NCBI GenBank assembly: GCA_027576995.1
Contig: JANBQC010000114.1
Location: 1 to 47,980 of the forward strand
From: Dimargaris cristalligena
Taxonomy: Eukaryota; Kickxellomycota; Dimargaritomycetes; Dimargaritales; Dimargaritaceae
Direction of reading: 5' to 3'
DNA: 47,980 nucleotides
In this document: one piece after another, positions 22,022-31,901 of the stretch
Layout of the letters: the number at the start of each line of letters is the position of its first letter
Numbering within the stretch: the first letter of the stretch is position 1
Position numbers and translations under genes: made by a program
Notes under the pieces: generated by a model
Told to the model about the DNA's origin: nothing
Databases searched by the model: none
Seen by the model: the letters and a program-made list of their open reading frames with translations, nothing else

Positions 22022-22888
22022 ATGAGTAACATCACCCTCGCTGACGCTAGTGCCCAGTACGCCGCCACCGCGGGCCTCAATTTCGTCGAACAGTGGTGGC
22101 AGTCCCTGTTCATCGGCCGTGACGAATGGGTGGTCATCACCGTCGTCAGTCTCGTGATGCACGAGGTTGTCTACTTTGGCCGTTTCCTGCCCTTCTGGCT
22201 CTGTGACTACATTCCCTACCTGCGCCAGTACAAGATTCAGGACAAGGACAACACCCCCGGCCAGCTGTGGAAGTGCACCAAGAGTCTCCTTTTCAGCCAC
22301 ACATTTATCCAACTCCCCCTCATCGCCCTTTTCCACCCCACCGGCAAATGGTTCGGCATGAAAATCACCGAGGTACCCTTCCCGAGCTGGCAGGCGATGG
22401 CCCTGCAGATCTTTTTGTTCATGGTCTTCGAAGATACCTTCCATTACTGGATGCACCGGGCGTTGCACTACGGTCCGTTCTACCGCTATATCCATAAGCA
22501 GCACCACGAGTTCTCCGCCCCCTTTGGCTTGACTGCTGAGTACGCCCACCCCCTGGAAATCCTGATCCTCGGTATGGGTACCATCGGAGGTCCCCTGCTC
22601 TGGGTTATGGCCACCGGCGATATGCACATCTTTACGGTGCTGACCTGGATTGTGGTGCGCCTGCTCCAAACCGTCGACTCTCACTCCGGTTACGACTTCC
22701 CCTGGTCTCTGCGTCACTGGCTGCCCTTCTGGTCCGGCGCCGAGCACCACGACTACCACCACATGGCCTTCGTTAACAACTACTCCACTGCTTTCCGCTG
22801 GTGGGACTACCTGTGTGGCACTGACTCTAAGTACCGTGCCTGGAAGAAGGAACAGGAAAAAATCAAGGCCAGCAAGAAGGTCCAGTAG
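22022..22888 (+). CDS. ERG25: Methylsterol C4-oxidase, ERG25-type
   Basis: A single-exon gene of 288 residues. It belongs to the membrane di-iron fatty-acid hydroxylase/sterol desaturase superfamily and would oxidise the C-4 methyl groups of 4,4-dimethylzymosterol in the ER, an essential step to ergosterol. The three histidine boxes are intact: H141-YWM-H145, H158KQHH162, and H242HDYHH247, with His221 in DSHSGYDFPW between. Hydrophobic segments lie at about 36-60, 88-105, 125-140, 180-197 and 203-217. The C-terminus KKVQ fits the KKxx ER-retrieval signal. ATG at 22022 follows a pyrimidine-rich leader. Codon use is strongly C/G-ending compared with its neighbours, as expected for a highly expressed gene. 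Confidence 0.95.
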   Translation: MSNITLADASAQYAATAGLNFVEQWWQSLFIGRDEWVVITVVSLVMHEVVYFGRFLPFWLCDYIPYLRQYKIQDKDNTPGQLWKCTKSLLFSHTFIQLPLIALFHPTGKWFGMKITEVPFPSWQAMALQIFLFMVFEDTFHYWMHRALHYGPFYRYIHKQHHEFSAPFGLTAEYAHPLEILILGMGTIGGPLLWVMATGDMHIFTVLTWIVVRLLQTVDSHSGYDFPWSLRHWLPFWSGAEHHDYHHMAFVNNYSTAFRWWDYLCGTDSKYRAWKKEQEKIKASKKVQ

Positions 22889-24207
22889 ATGCTAATCTAC
22901 CCTTGCATAGCCGTATATATATATATGAATATATTGCCTTTTTTTTTAGATTTCAACCGGGGGATGAGATTCTTTCGTTTTGATCTAGTACTTTATTAAT
23001 ATTATTTACTATAAATTAATTCCTTTAAAATACATTATGTGGTAGTATTGCTTTGCCAGCGATTGCGTATAGTTAAATCAATGCTGAGAATAATAGAAGT
23101 CTCACAATTGTACTGGGGTTTCGTGGATGGGGAAATCTGTGGTATTGTTTAAATCCCACCCGCTCGTAAATTTTGCACCAAAATATTATTCGCCCATTGA
23201 CTCTTGCTGTATCCCTCTATTGATCACAGGAGCATTACTACTATATTCCATCTTTAGGTAGTTGACCCGCTCGAAAATATACCTGTTTTTTGAAATAGGG
23301 TTACATCGTTGTCTGGTTTTTCCATCCCAACACCACTTATGCCTGGTATTGATTTGGGACACTGGAATTCATCAAGTTCGGTGGAATAGTCAACATTACC
23401 GACTATTCAGATATGCACCGATGGGGAGTGCGGCGTGGTGGTCGTGGGGTGGTTGTGGTACAGCAGGCCTAACTCTTGTACTATGGGTAAAGAAGGATCG
23501 AGAAATAATTTATAGTAAATTTTAATCGGTATTATTCCAACCCAGCCATTAACTCGGGCTTCGAAATACCTGGCGGCTGAATACACCCACTCAATTTCGC
23601 GGGATGGTCAAAATCGCCTTTACTTCTGGATTGGTCTCCAAAGAATTAGCAGCCGCTCTTAGAAAAACACACTGATGTTTCATATTACCAAACCCACACT
23701 TTCAAGTGACAGGTGTCGTCTAGTTCACCTTTGGGGGGGGGATACATCTACTCTGGGGATGGCGCATGTTTCAGATCATTCACTTCGGTGGTTTTGTCCA
23801 GTAACATGTTCGATGTGAGCTGCTTACTGCATTTTAAACTGCCCCAATTTACATTGTGATACCACACTACAAGTCTGTTCATCTCCATGGTTTATAACCA
23901 ACCGAGATTTATAACCGCCCCAGTAGTCGTCGTCCTGATGTCTGGTTAGGCTTACACTCATTATTTTTAATATCTGTTTAATTAAATTAGGAAACGTGCA
24001 CGTCTCTATCCTATTTATCTACCTTCAAAAGCCCCTTTACCATCAGTACTGGTTCATGGTCATCCCTATTATCCCAGATTTCATTTATCCGGCGGACCTT
24101 CCGTATCCCTCGTTTCTTCTATTTATCAGCTGGCAGCCCTTCGCCACACTATCCCTTTGATTGGCGAGAGCCTACATCACCATGGAGTGCGTGGCTCGGG
24201 CTCCGTC
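22889..24207. other. Intergenic, 3' UTR of ERG25 and upstream of receptor 1
   Basis: A (TA)n run lies at 22913-22926, followed by AT-rich DNA, then a pyrimidine-rich stretch ahead of the receptor gene. An out-of-frame ATG at 24182 precedes the receptor start by 26 bases. Apart from short frames with no coding pattern, I see nothing here. Confidence 0.45.
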
Positions 24208-27200
24208 ATGGCCAGATTCGTTTTCGCCCAAACCCCCATCGACCCCCAACATGAATATGCTGTCATGTACGCCCAGATGGGGGTGGGGATATTGTCCATG
24301 GTCTGCACACTCCTAGCCGTGCTAACCTATTTTGCCATTCGGTCGTATGACCGCTACCTCGTCAACCGTCTTTCGTTCCGCCTGATGGCCTACGTGTGTA
24401 TCGTTGATTTTTTGTATACCCTAAGCCAAACCCTAGCCTATCGGGTTATCGTGGGCACCGGTGCGGCGTGTCGATTCTTTGCTTGGGGTTTTGTGTTCTT
24501 TGGGCTCGTCTCGATCATGATACGGACCATTATGGCCTTTCATCTCCAACAGCTGATTGTTTTCCATAACAACACCTATGTCGCTCGTGAGCGCTATTAT
24601 TGGGGTATCACCCTGGCCTTCTGCCTGACTGTATCTTTAATTCCCCTGTTTGCCCAACAGCTAGGTGATGCGCCTTGGAAGGGGCAGTGTTGGTACCTAC
24701 ATAATGGCCAAAAGAGCGGGGTAGTATGGGCCTGGACCACCTATTACGGTTGGATGGTCATTTTCATCATTTACAGTGTCGTAGCATTGATAAGTATTGG
24801 GGTGGTTATTCATTATAAAATCCGGCAAGTCACTAAACAGCTACAGTCCCAGTCGGCTCAATTGGAGCTAAAACGGCACCGGCGGCGGCGGGGTTCTAGC
24901 ATGAGCATCCGGTCCCTGTTGGCTATTTTAACCGATTGGACCATCCGGCGGCCCTCCAGCCGGGCTTATACTCATAACCATAACCATACTCGTACCCGTG
25001 CCCATGCCCATCCTAAGGATGCCGGTGACCTCGAATACGGGTCTAATAACCCACAGTCGACATTCCTATCTAGCGATGACGATGCATACGACTTTCCATC
25101 GACGGCCCCTCCGAGCGACCCTATTCCACCCCAGACCTGGTCCCGGCCGGGTCTGACCCACTGTACGCTTCGCGATAACACCAACCGGCCGGTCAATCTA
25201 GTCAACAAACTAGCCCTTCGGGTCATGTGGTACCCCCTCATCCCCGTGCTGTGCCAGTCCCTCGATATCGTGGAGCAGTTCAGTCAAATCGGCACCCAGC
25301 GTTTTCTATACACCCTGTATTTATTATCGACCATCGCTTCGGCCATTCAAGGATTTTTAACCGCCATGGTATTCTTCACCGACCCTGTGGTGGTAAAATG
25401 GTGGGGGCTAATGAAGCAGGATCTCATCGTGGTATTTTTTTACGAGTTCGAGTGGGAGAAGTTCCGCATGGACCACGATTTTCGGATCCGGCGCGAAAGG
25501 AATGATACTACTCTCACGAACGCCGCCCGAGACTTTACCATTAATCGCTGTCTGCGGCATTGGAATTCCCGGGGTCACCACGGGGATCGTCAGCGCCGGC
25601 GTGATTTGCCTCGGCCTAATAGGGGAGATACCCAGTCGGATACCCATTCCAACCGCTCGTCGACGAGCGGATCAAATCCCAGTCAAGGTAGCCCGCCCTT
25701 GCCAGCCAAACGTCCGAATTGCTACCAGAAGCGCAGCGTATTGAGCGGTCGTAAATCGTTTTGGGACCGGCCTAAGCTACATAGCTACCCCTTTCGCTCC
25801 CCGCGATCACCTTCCGTCCAAGCTATACTGGACCACCACCGACGACATCGATCAGAGCCACAGATCACCTCCAATAGTGCCATTCCATGGCTGGTACCCC
25901 CTAATCCATTCCTCCCGTTCCGACCCAGGAGAAGTGAGGGCAACGTCGGCATCCTTGATGGACACCGCTTACGACACCCGTCTAATAATAAGCTCCCGGC
26001 TTCGTCTAATTTTCCGACTCGACGGGAGTCACTGGTATCTTTTGTCGAGGGTACCAATCACGCCAGGCAAAATCGACCCTATTCACATTATCGTCGCCGA
26101 TCAGGCCAGCCCGGCCCTTTACCATGGACTGCCGAGACCTCTGATATTCCGTTTGGCGATGTACCCGCAAACGATACTTATCGTCCGCAGGGAAGTCTGG
26201 CCAGTGGAAGTACACTCCGTTCCCGTTCCATTAATGGTTGGTCCTCCCTGCGACCGGGAGGTGCTAGGGAATTAGAGAGGATAGGCCCTCCGGTGGTGGA
26301 CAATAATCCCCGGGCCACTTGGGGATCGCTTGCCAGCTCCATCAATTACAACCATATCCCGTTCCATCGCCAAAGTCTATCCGAAAGCCAGGCGATCACA
26401 TCCGGCCACAACGCCTACCATACAGAAAACGTCCCGTTTAACCCGCTGGACTCTCAACCGACGTTGGAGAGGCGGTTATACGTGAGTTCCCCCCACCCTT
26501 TGAGCTCGCAAGAAAACACGATGGGTTCTCCCGATAGTAGTGGACGACAGGGTAGCAGTGTTCCGCCTATTTCGGGGGCTTTGACGAGGGATGCCGAATA
26601 TTCACAACGATCTCCCGGCCTTCACTCCATCGGGCCAGTGGGCCACTCCCTCCGTAACGATGCCTTTAGTTTGGACCCACTGTCAACGACCCGCCAGATG
26701 CCTAGTATTCAGGACCGAACCCAGCTGAGTGAATATAGCCTAGGGATAGGCCCTCTCCCGCCCCAGGATACTACTTCCAACCACCACCACTTGCGTATTC
26801 CTAAAAGCTCGGATTCGACGGCTACTGTTGCACGTCATGGCCAATCCTTGTCACCCTCAAACTCGATCGCCACCACCACCACTACCACTTCCACCTCCCT
26901 AGGGGGGCTGCCCCGGGGTCCAGTCAAACGCTCGCTCTCTACCATCTTAACACCGGAAGAACGCTTCCGCCTGCAGGTTAACCACTACCGCGCCTGGCGT
27001 AAACGGGCCCAGGACACCCGGGTCCGGCAATGGTGTAGCCTCCGTATCCCCGGTTCGTCACTCGACCAGCCCCTCGCGGCCATTTCCCGAACGCCCCCTT
27101 TCCACGTACCTTCCCCCCACCACCCGCTGCGCTACTACTTCGGTCGGTGCATCCACTGGTGGGTCAAAAATTATTTGGTGTCCGACCGGGATAAATTGGA

Positions 27201-27270
27201 ATTGGACTACATTATCGGGGCCATTCATTTTGATCCACGGAGCCAAAGACCGCCGTATCCGGACGCCTGA
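24208..27270 (+). CDS. 7TM receptor, cAMP/nutrient-receptor-like, long tail (1020 aa)
   Basis: It is probably a plasma-membrane GPCR feeding G-alpha/cAMP signalling. Five hydrophobic helices occupy about residues 25-200 (ILSMVCTLLAVLTYFAI; the second contains FRLMAYVCIVDFLYTLSQ; ECL2 cysteine in QCWYLHNG). An intracellular loop of about 130 residues follows, then TM6 with RVMWYPLIPVLCQ (about 335) and TM7 ending TAMVFFTDPVV. This layout and the WYPLIP motif recall the Dictyostelium cAR / fungal Git3-like classes. The C-tail of about 600 residues is disordered, Ser/Pro/Arg-rich, with several PKA-type sites (RRGSS, RRES, KRSLS) and a final structured-looking segment rich in aromatics. The frame is open upstream but begins with TTG; the first in-frame ATG (MARFVFAQ) at 24208 is chosen. 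It is paralogous to the receptor at 41210-43246. Confidence 0.85.
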   Translation: MARFVFAQTPIDPQHEYAVMYAQMGVGILSMVCTLLAVLTYFAIRSYDRYLVNRLSFRLMAYVCIVDFLYTLSQTLAYRVIVGTGAACRFFAWGFVFFGLVSIMIRTIMAFHLQQLIVFHNNTYVARERYYWGITLAFCLTVSLIPLFAQQLGDAPWKGQCWYLHNGQKSGVVWAWTTYYGWMVIFIIYSVVALISIGVVIHYKIRQVTKQLQSQSAQLELKRHRRRRGSSMSIRSLLAILTDWTIRRPSSRAYTHNHNHTRTRAHAHPKDAGDLEYGSNNPQSTFLSSDDDAYDFPSTAPPSDPIPPQTWSRPGLTHCTLRDNTNRPVNLVNKLALRVMWYPLIPVLCQSLDIVEQFSQIGTQRFLYTLYLLSTIASAIQGFLTAMVFFTDPVVVKWWGLMKQDLIVVFFYEFEWEKFRMDHDFRIRRERNDTTLTNAARDFTINRCLRHWNSRGHHGDRQRRRDLPRPNRGDTQSDTHSNRSSTSGSNPSQGSPPLPAKRPNCYQKRSVLSGRKSFWDRPKLHSYPFRSPRSPSVQAILDHHRRHRSEPQITSNSAIPWLVPPNPFLPFRPRRSEGNVGILDGHRLRHPSNNKLPASSNFPTRRESLVSFVEGTNHARQNRPYSHYRRRSGQPGPLPWTAETSDIPFGDVPANDTYRPQGSLASGSTLRSRSINGWSSLRPGGARELERIGPPVVDNNPRATWGSLASSINYNHIPFHRQSLSESQAITSGHNAYHTENVPFNPLDSQPTLERRLYVSSPHPLSSQENTMGSPDSSGRQGSSVPPISGALTRDAEYSQRSPGLHSIGPVGHSLRNDAFSLDPLSTTRQMPSIQDRTQLSEYSLGIGPLPPQDTTSNHHHLRIPKSSDSTATVARHGQSLSPSNSIATTTTTTSTSLGGLPRGPVKRSLSTILTPEERFRLQVNHYRAWRKRAQDTRVRQWCSLRIPGSSLDQPLAAISRTPPFHVPSPHHPLRYYFGRCIHWWVKNYLVSDRDKLELDYIIGAIHFDPRSQRPPYPDA

Positions 27271-27490
27271 TACACATGTATATTACAGAACGGCTATGTG
27301 CATAAATCACTTTGGTGTGTTGTCTCTACTAGTTTTTTTACCACTTTGCATTAAATTAGATTGCGCAATGGCCCTTGCTAAATCTCATTATAAACCTTAG
27401 CTTCAGATTACTTATCTGTCCTTCCATTACTGCTTTACAGTTATGTTTTGTAAATTTTATAACATATATTCATACCTTCTCACTGTATTT

Positions 27491-27634
27491 ATATGGGTGA
27501 ACTTCAACCCAACTGTATAAGATTTTACACAATATATGTATGGGATAATATGTGGGAAAATAACTTTTAACCAGTAATATTTACCTCATTAAATGGATTA
27601 TTCGTTATACAGCCTGGATGAACTTCTGCCATAT
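27491..27634 (+). mobile_element. MITE-like element, copy 1 (144 bp)
   Basis: The ends are inverted repeats: ATATGGGTGAACTTCAACCC at the left, while the right end read backwards is ATATGGCAGAAGTTCATCCA; both then run into CTGTATAA. The same 142-144-bp unit recurs at 30972 and 46124, and a deleted inverted copy lies at 35227. It has no coding capacity. No target duplication longer than TA/AT is evident. Confidence 0.75.
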
Positions 27635-27690
27635 GTACATATTTAATACACATATATTTTAAATAATAGTAATAAGGTTATCACCCAGGT

Positions 27691-28585
27691 TGACCACTCT
27701 TAGTCCATTAAGAGTCCCGAGGATAGGCTTTTAATGGCAGACAGGGCTCAGCTTGGCCAAGTGGGTTACTAGCATTAGGTAGGGACAGATATTAACTAAT
27801 AAAGACTATAATGCAGGTACAGGTAAGGGATGTGCAGTAAGTACACTTACTAGTCAGTACAAGGGGGTAAGTATATATGGAGTTTATTGGGATAAACTAG
27901 GGGGTAAGAATAAGCTAGAGAATCTAACTGGTCCTAATGGGGCCTGGTTATATATACATAGGGGCAACTCCAGAGGGAGGCCCTGGGGGAAGAATACTAC
28001 TAAGACTAGGGTATGGTAAATAGGCCAACCGGATAGCCATGAGGACTGGAAGGCTCTGATGGTAACCAGAAGAGTCTTTAGATCAGCCCTCAAGTGATTA
28101 GTGTGAAGTGGCAGAGTCCAGAAGGGGAATAGTTATATTTCAACTGCTAGGTAAGGTGGAACACCTAACTATAGAATAACTAGGACATCTGGCCAATGAA
28201 ATTGTCCAGCTCATCCCTCCCCTTACATCTGCCTCCACCAGGCAAGTGGCAAACAGCAACCACCCAAGCCAGTAGGCAACTAACCAAGTAGTATATAATG
28301 AATAGACATGATGATCCTGACTCCTTAAATTTTGATTTAATAATCAATAAATAATGCTTTAGAAGCTTTCCCACCCAACTTGGTGCCTTGTTATTTTATC
28401 AAATCCTTCCCTCCTTTGGAAACCCAGTTGATCCATGGGTCCCACTTGACCCAAACCATTACAATATAATATAGAATAATCCCATAGTATCAAGTGTGGT
28501 CATGGGAGGGTTGATATGGCACTATAAGGCCTAATAGGGACATATGCTAATCTGTCCAGATTAAGGCAGATTAGGTGGTCCAACA
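27691..28585 (-). mobile_element. LTR-like repeat, copy A (minus orientation)
   Basis: Read on the minus strand this begins TGTTGGACCACCTAATCTG and ends near GGACTCTTAATGGACTAAGA. It matches the plus-strand repeats at 34104 and 35743 in order over most of its length: CCTATTAGGCCTTATA, GGCCTCCCTCTGGAG, the TATA-like TATATATAACC, CTAGCTTATTC, CAATAAACT and ACTAGTAAGTGT. A TATA box followed by AATAAA is typical of LTRs. It is longer than the other copies because of an extra segment at about 28090-28430. The exact ends are uncertain; similarity to copy C runs some 20 bp past the hairpin at 27696-27715. Confidence 0.65.
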
Positions 28586-29585
28586 AAGGTTGATAATGGG
28601 CTGAGAATTGTAAATGTTGTTAGGATTGAAGTATTGACATGCATGGTCCAAATGGAAAAGAAAGGGGTACTGGATGTTATTCCCCAAACCACACATGGTT
28701 TTAGAAAGCCAATCTAGTCCTAATAAATATTTCCTGAGTGTGAGCTGCTTAAAAATACCAATCTGCATTGAATTTATTGGGAAGACACTGTTTTCTGGTT
28801 GGATGTTAAGGATATCACTAGCCATGACTTATTGTCTCATTACTGCAAGGAATTTGCACAAGTTTTTAGTGGTATGATATATAACCACATGCCCAGAAGT
28901 GGGGGTTTCCTAGGCACCAGATTCTGCCCATTATTAAAGTTGGATAATCTGCAGTAAGGTTGTTGGGGCACCTACTGGGCCAGCTCTCCCTTTGGTAGGA
29001 GCGGAAGGCGGAACTATCCAGACAATTAAACGATACTGTCTTTACAATTGCTATCACCGCAGCAGCGGGCCGGAGGCCCTGTAAGTAGGACCCAATACTG
29101 CGTAGGCCTTTTTCTGTGAGAGCCGTCTAATAGTCTAATATTGTGTCCTGCTAGGAAACTAGTTTGGTGCCATACTCTGGATTGCCCCCCCCCTAATACC
29201 AAGTTGGGTGGTTTAAACTCGACGGTAACAAAATAGGCCAGCTTGATAATGGGTTCCTGGTGGGAGATAGTAGGCCATTCCTATTGATTGGCTAAGGTGG
29301 TAGATGCCTTTTTTTATAACCACCAGGGGAAAAACCAACGAACTGCCATCCTTTGACCATACCGAGTCCACCGCAGCTAGCTGGGGCACCACTTAGTATG
29401 CACATGATTCCTTGGTCCCAGATGCTGGGGTTGCGCAGGGGCCGAGGTAGTCGTTTTGTCTCAACCACGGAAGTATCAGCCAATCCAGTGTTAATATACA
29501 GTGACATGACCTGGATGTCCGAGAGGGTTTTGGGTGGTTCTGCTGGGTGGAGGGGACCTGGTCCGTGATTGGGAGTCCGGCCCAA
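28571..29585 (-). pseudogene. Decayed retroelement protease (RVP) remnant
   Basis: Two minus-strand frames, 29292-29585 and 28571-28825, look like halves of a retroviral-type aspartic protease. The first has VMSLYINTGLADTSVVETK, which resembles the LIDTGAT...FVS active-site region but with Asn for the catalytic Asp. The second has YLLGLDWLSKT, like the LGIDWL motif near the domain's C-terminus. The second frame runs directly into LTR copy A in the same orientation. Stops and frame changes separate the halves. This fits a degraded Ty3-like element; I found no reverse transcriptase or integrase nearby. Confidence 0.38.
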
Positions 29586-30971
29586 ATAGCCGATATAACG
29601 GGGATTGAGGGTGGGAAGGCGGTGGTGATGTTGGCGGCTCCTGCGGGGAGGCCGAACGGTGGCGGTTTAATGAATGAACAAAAAAAAAGCGAGTGGTTTT
29701 TTGGAGTCGGAATAATATGTGCTTGGGGGAATCGTGGCTACTTTTGTCTTCGCCCTTGTCGACCCCTCTCCAAAGTTATTAAACAATCGGTGTTTGGTTA
29801 TTTAAAGAGATTTTATATTAACAAATTTATCAATTTTTGGAATACTTCGAAACTACTTGTAAGGTTGCACTCCCCATTTTTAGGACAGATTCGGTAGCTT
29901 TAAGTACTCCGGGCTGCAAGACTAAGGGAGATGGTACCGGAGGTGCCTACACAGTCATCGGTGAAGGGTCCTTCGCCATCGATGGCCTCCATCGTCGCTC
30001 TGTATCCTGTTTTGGAGGTTCAATTTTTAACCATGGCTTTAGTGGTGAAGATTGACTCTTTCATTAGGACTGACGATAAAGTCTCTGTACTAACAATATG
30101 GATGATTTCGGAAATGATACCAACCGATAAAATTGATAAAACCAAACTTCCTTTAACTCTGTACTCTGTAGCAATAAGCAAGGGTAAGGGTCATACTCCT
30201 CCACAGGGAACCTACAGAGTTGCCTAATTCTACCTTACCAGGGCGCTAAAAATGAAAAGGGGGTATTTAAGGCCATCAGTTTTAGGGGCACTCGCTCTCC
30301 CTCAAAACTCGCAGGCGAGTCTAGCTGAAGATTGAAGGAAGGTACCCCCCCCTCCACCCCCAAAAAAATAATAATTGATTGTCGCTTTTTTTTCGTAAGG
30401 TCCACAAGCTTTTAATATCGTATTTAGACCTGCATAAATGCCGAAGGGATGCTCATGTGTAACTATGGAATCCCACAGTTAACTGTGGCTTTAAGATTGG
30501 GTGACCAAGGACCATCCCGTGTATCAACTGGTCCCTTTCTTCACCCTTTTAGAGTATCTGCCAATTATTCGCAAGACGGGCAGGCCGATGTCAGGCGTAT
30601 GCCACCCGGGGGGGGGTACTAGACGTGTAGGCATATGGTAGGTTGGTTATACTAACGTAACGGCCCACTCGGCCAACAACAGAGCTAATGTAACCAACGG
30701 CAAGATAGGGGAGGGTGGTTCCCTATACTTTCATCAAATATTAGGGCTGCGCTGATTAATGGCAGCATGGTTAAGCTTGGTAATCCGCGCCGAAGAACCT
30801 CCGACAAGGCTACTTGGGATACTCCTATAAAGGCACTTATACCATTGTGTAATTTATCGATCAAGGGCAGTGTACTTTAAAATATCGATAGGTATTAGTT
30901 TTTAGATCAAGGTAACCTCTTACTCAGCAGGGGATATTTTTTTCTAACCTTCAACACCACTGCTGAAGAGT
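29586..30971. other. Non-coding, probably old transposon DNA
   Basis: Only frames of up to about 116 codons occur, without recognisable domains. Homopolymer runs are common (A8 at 29681, C/G runs at 30347 and 30609). Position between a retroelement remnant and a MITE copy suggests decayed repeats, but I cannot identify any. Confidence 0.35.
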
Positions 30972-31115
30972 ATATGGGTGGAATTCAGTGCAGATGTATA
31001 AGGTTTTGGATACTACGCGTATGGGAAAGTATACGAGAGATCCATTATTAACCAGTGGTTTTTGCCTCATCCAACGGATTTATCGTTATACAGTCTGGTT
31101 GAACCTTTCCCATAT
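30972..31115 (+). mobile_element. MITE-like element, copy 2 (144 bp, diverged)
   Basis: It has the same length and orientation as copy 1 and the same end motifs (ATATGGGTG ... CCCATAT, with CGTTATACAG near the right end), but many internal substitutions. It is the most diverged of the full-length copies. Confidence 0.68.
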
Positions 31116-31901
31116 TCACGGCTTTGGGTGGGGTATTGGCCCTCAAATTCTTTCATAATATTATTTTCCTGATAAATTAGCTATTAAAGAATCGTTTACT
31201 CTATAGCTGCTTAATTCACTAGGTAAAAATATAACTTGGTGCTGAGAATTAAGTGGAGTACCATATGCCTGGCACACCAGTCCTCTGGGTAGCAGCCCTT
31301 TCGAGGGCAGTGGATGTACCACTAGTTCGGTGGAGTGTTCGAAAGAATGTCGAGGCAATTAATACACAACGGGAGAGACCCTTTGCTAAATAGATACACC
31401 CTCCCCTATGCCGCGACTCCCTGCATTTTACATCTCAACCTTTTAAAGAATTAAAATGAAGATTCGACCCAATAGGCCGGACATGGTAACTCCTGTTCTA
31501 CTTTTCCCTTCAGTCTGTTTCAAGGGATATGTAAATATATTGTTATGGTATACTATTATTGGAGTATGGCCGTGTAAGTATGCCGACTTCACCACCCTGG
31601 TACGAGTAAGTTGCCCATGGGTTAAGTTTCCTGAACATGCCCTGGCTTGTTTTCATTTCATCATTAATTTTCGCCCAAAATATCTATACATATAGCCTCG
31701 CTTTGCTTTCCCCTTTACTTCGTTGTATTATATCCACTCCCCACTTATCGGATTCTCCTTACCTTTTGCCTACCCCTTCATTAGCACTTGTCCTTTACTA
31801 CTATATTTGCCACCTGGAAAAATTCACTATTGGTCATTCCATTATTGTTGTTTCCCATCTCTCTCCCACCCCCTCCCTTCCCTTATTTTCGTTGGTCAAT
31901 A
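31116..31901. promoter_or_regulatory. Upstream region of the first F-box-like gene
   Basis: This 0.8-kb stretch becomes strongly pyrimidine-rich over the last 200 bp before the ATG. The open frame of the downstream gene extends into it (from 31788), but that part is a hydrophobic, T/C-rich leader and lies upstream of a clean signal-peptide start. Confidence 0.4.

Noticed and set aside
22013..22762. 249-codon minus-strand frame opposite ERG25
   Set aside because: It is the mirror of a highly codon-biased real gene; such antisense open frames are common when third bases are mostly C/G.
30473..30488. Perfect 16-bp palindrome CCACAGTTAACTGTGG
   Set aside because: About one 8-bp-arm palindrome is expected by chance in 48 kb, and nothing nearby gives it a role.
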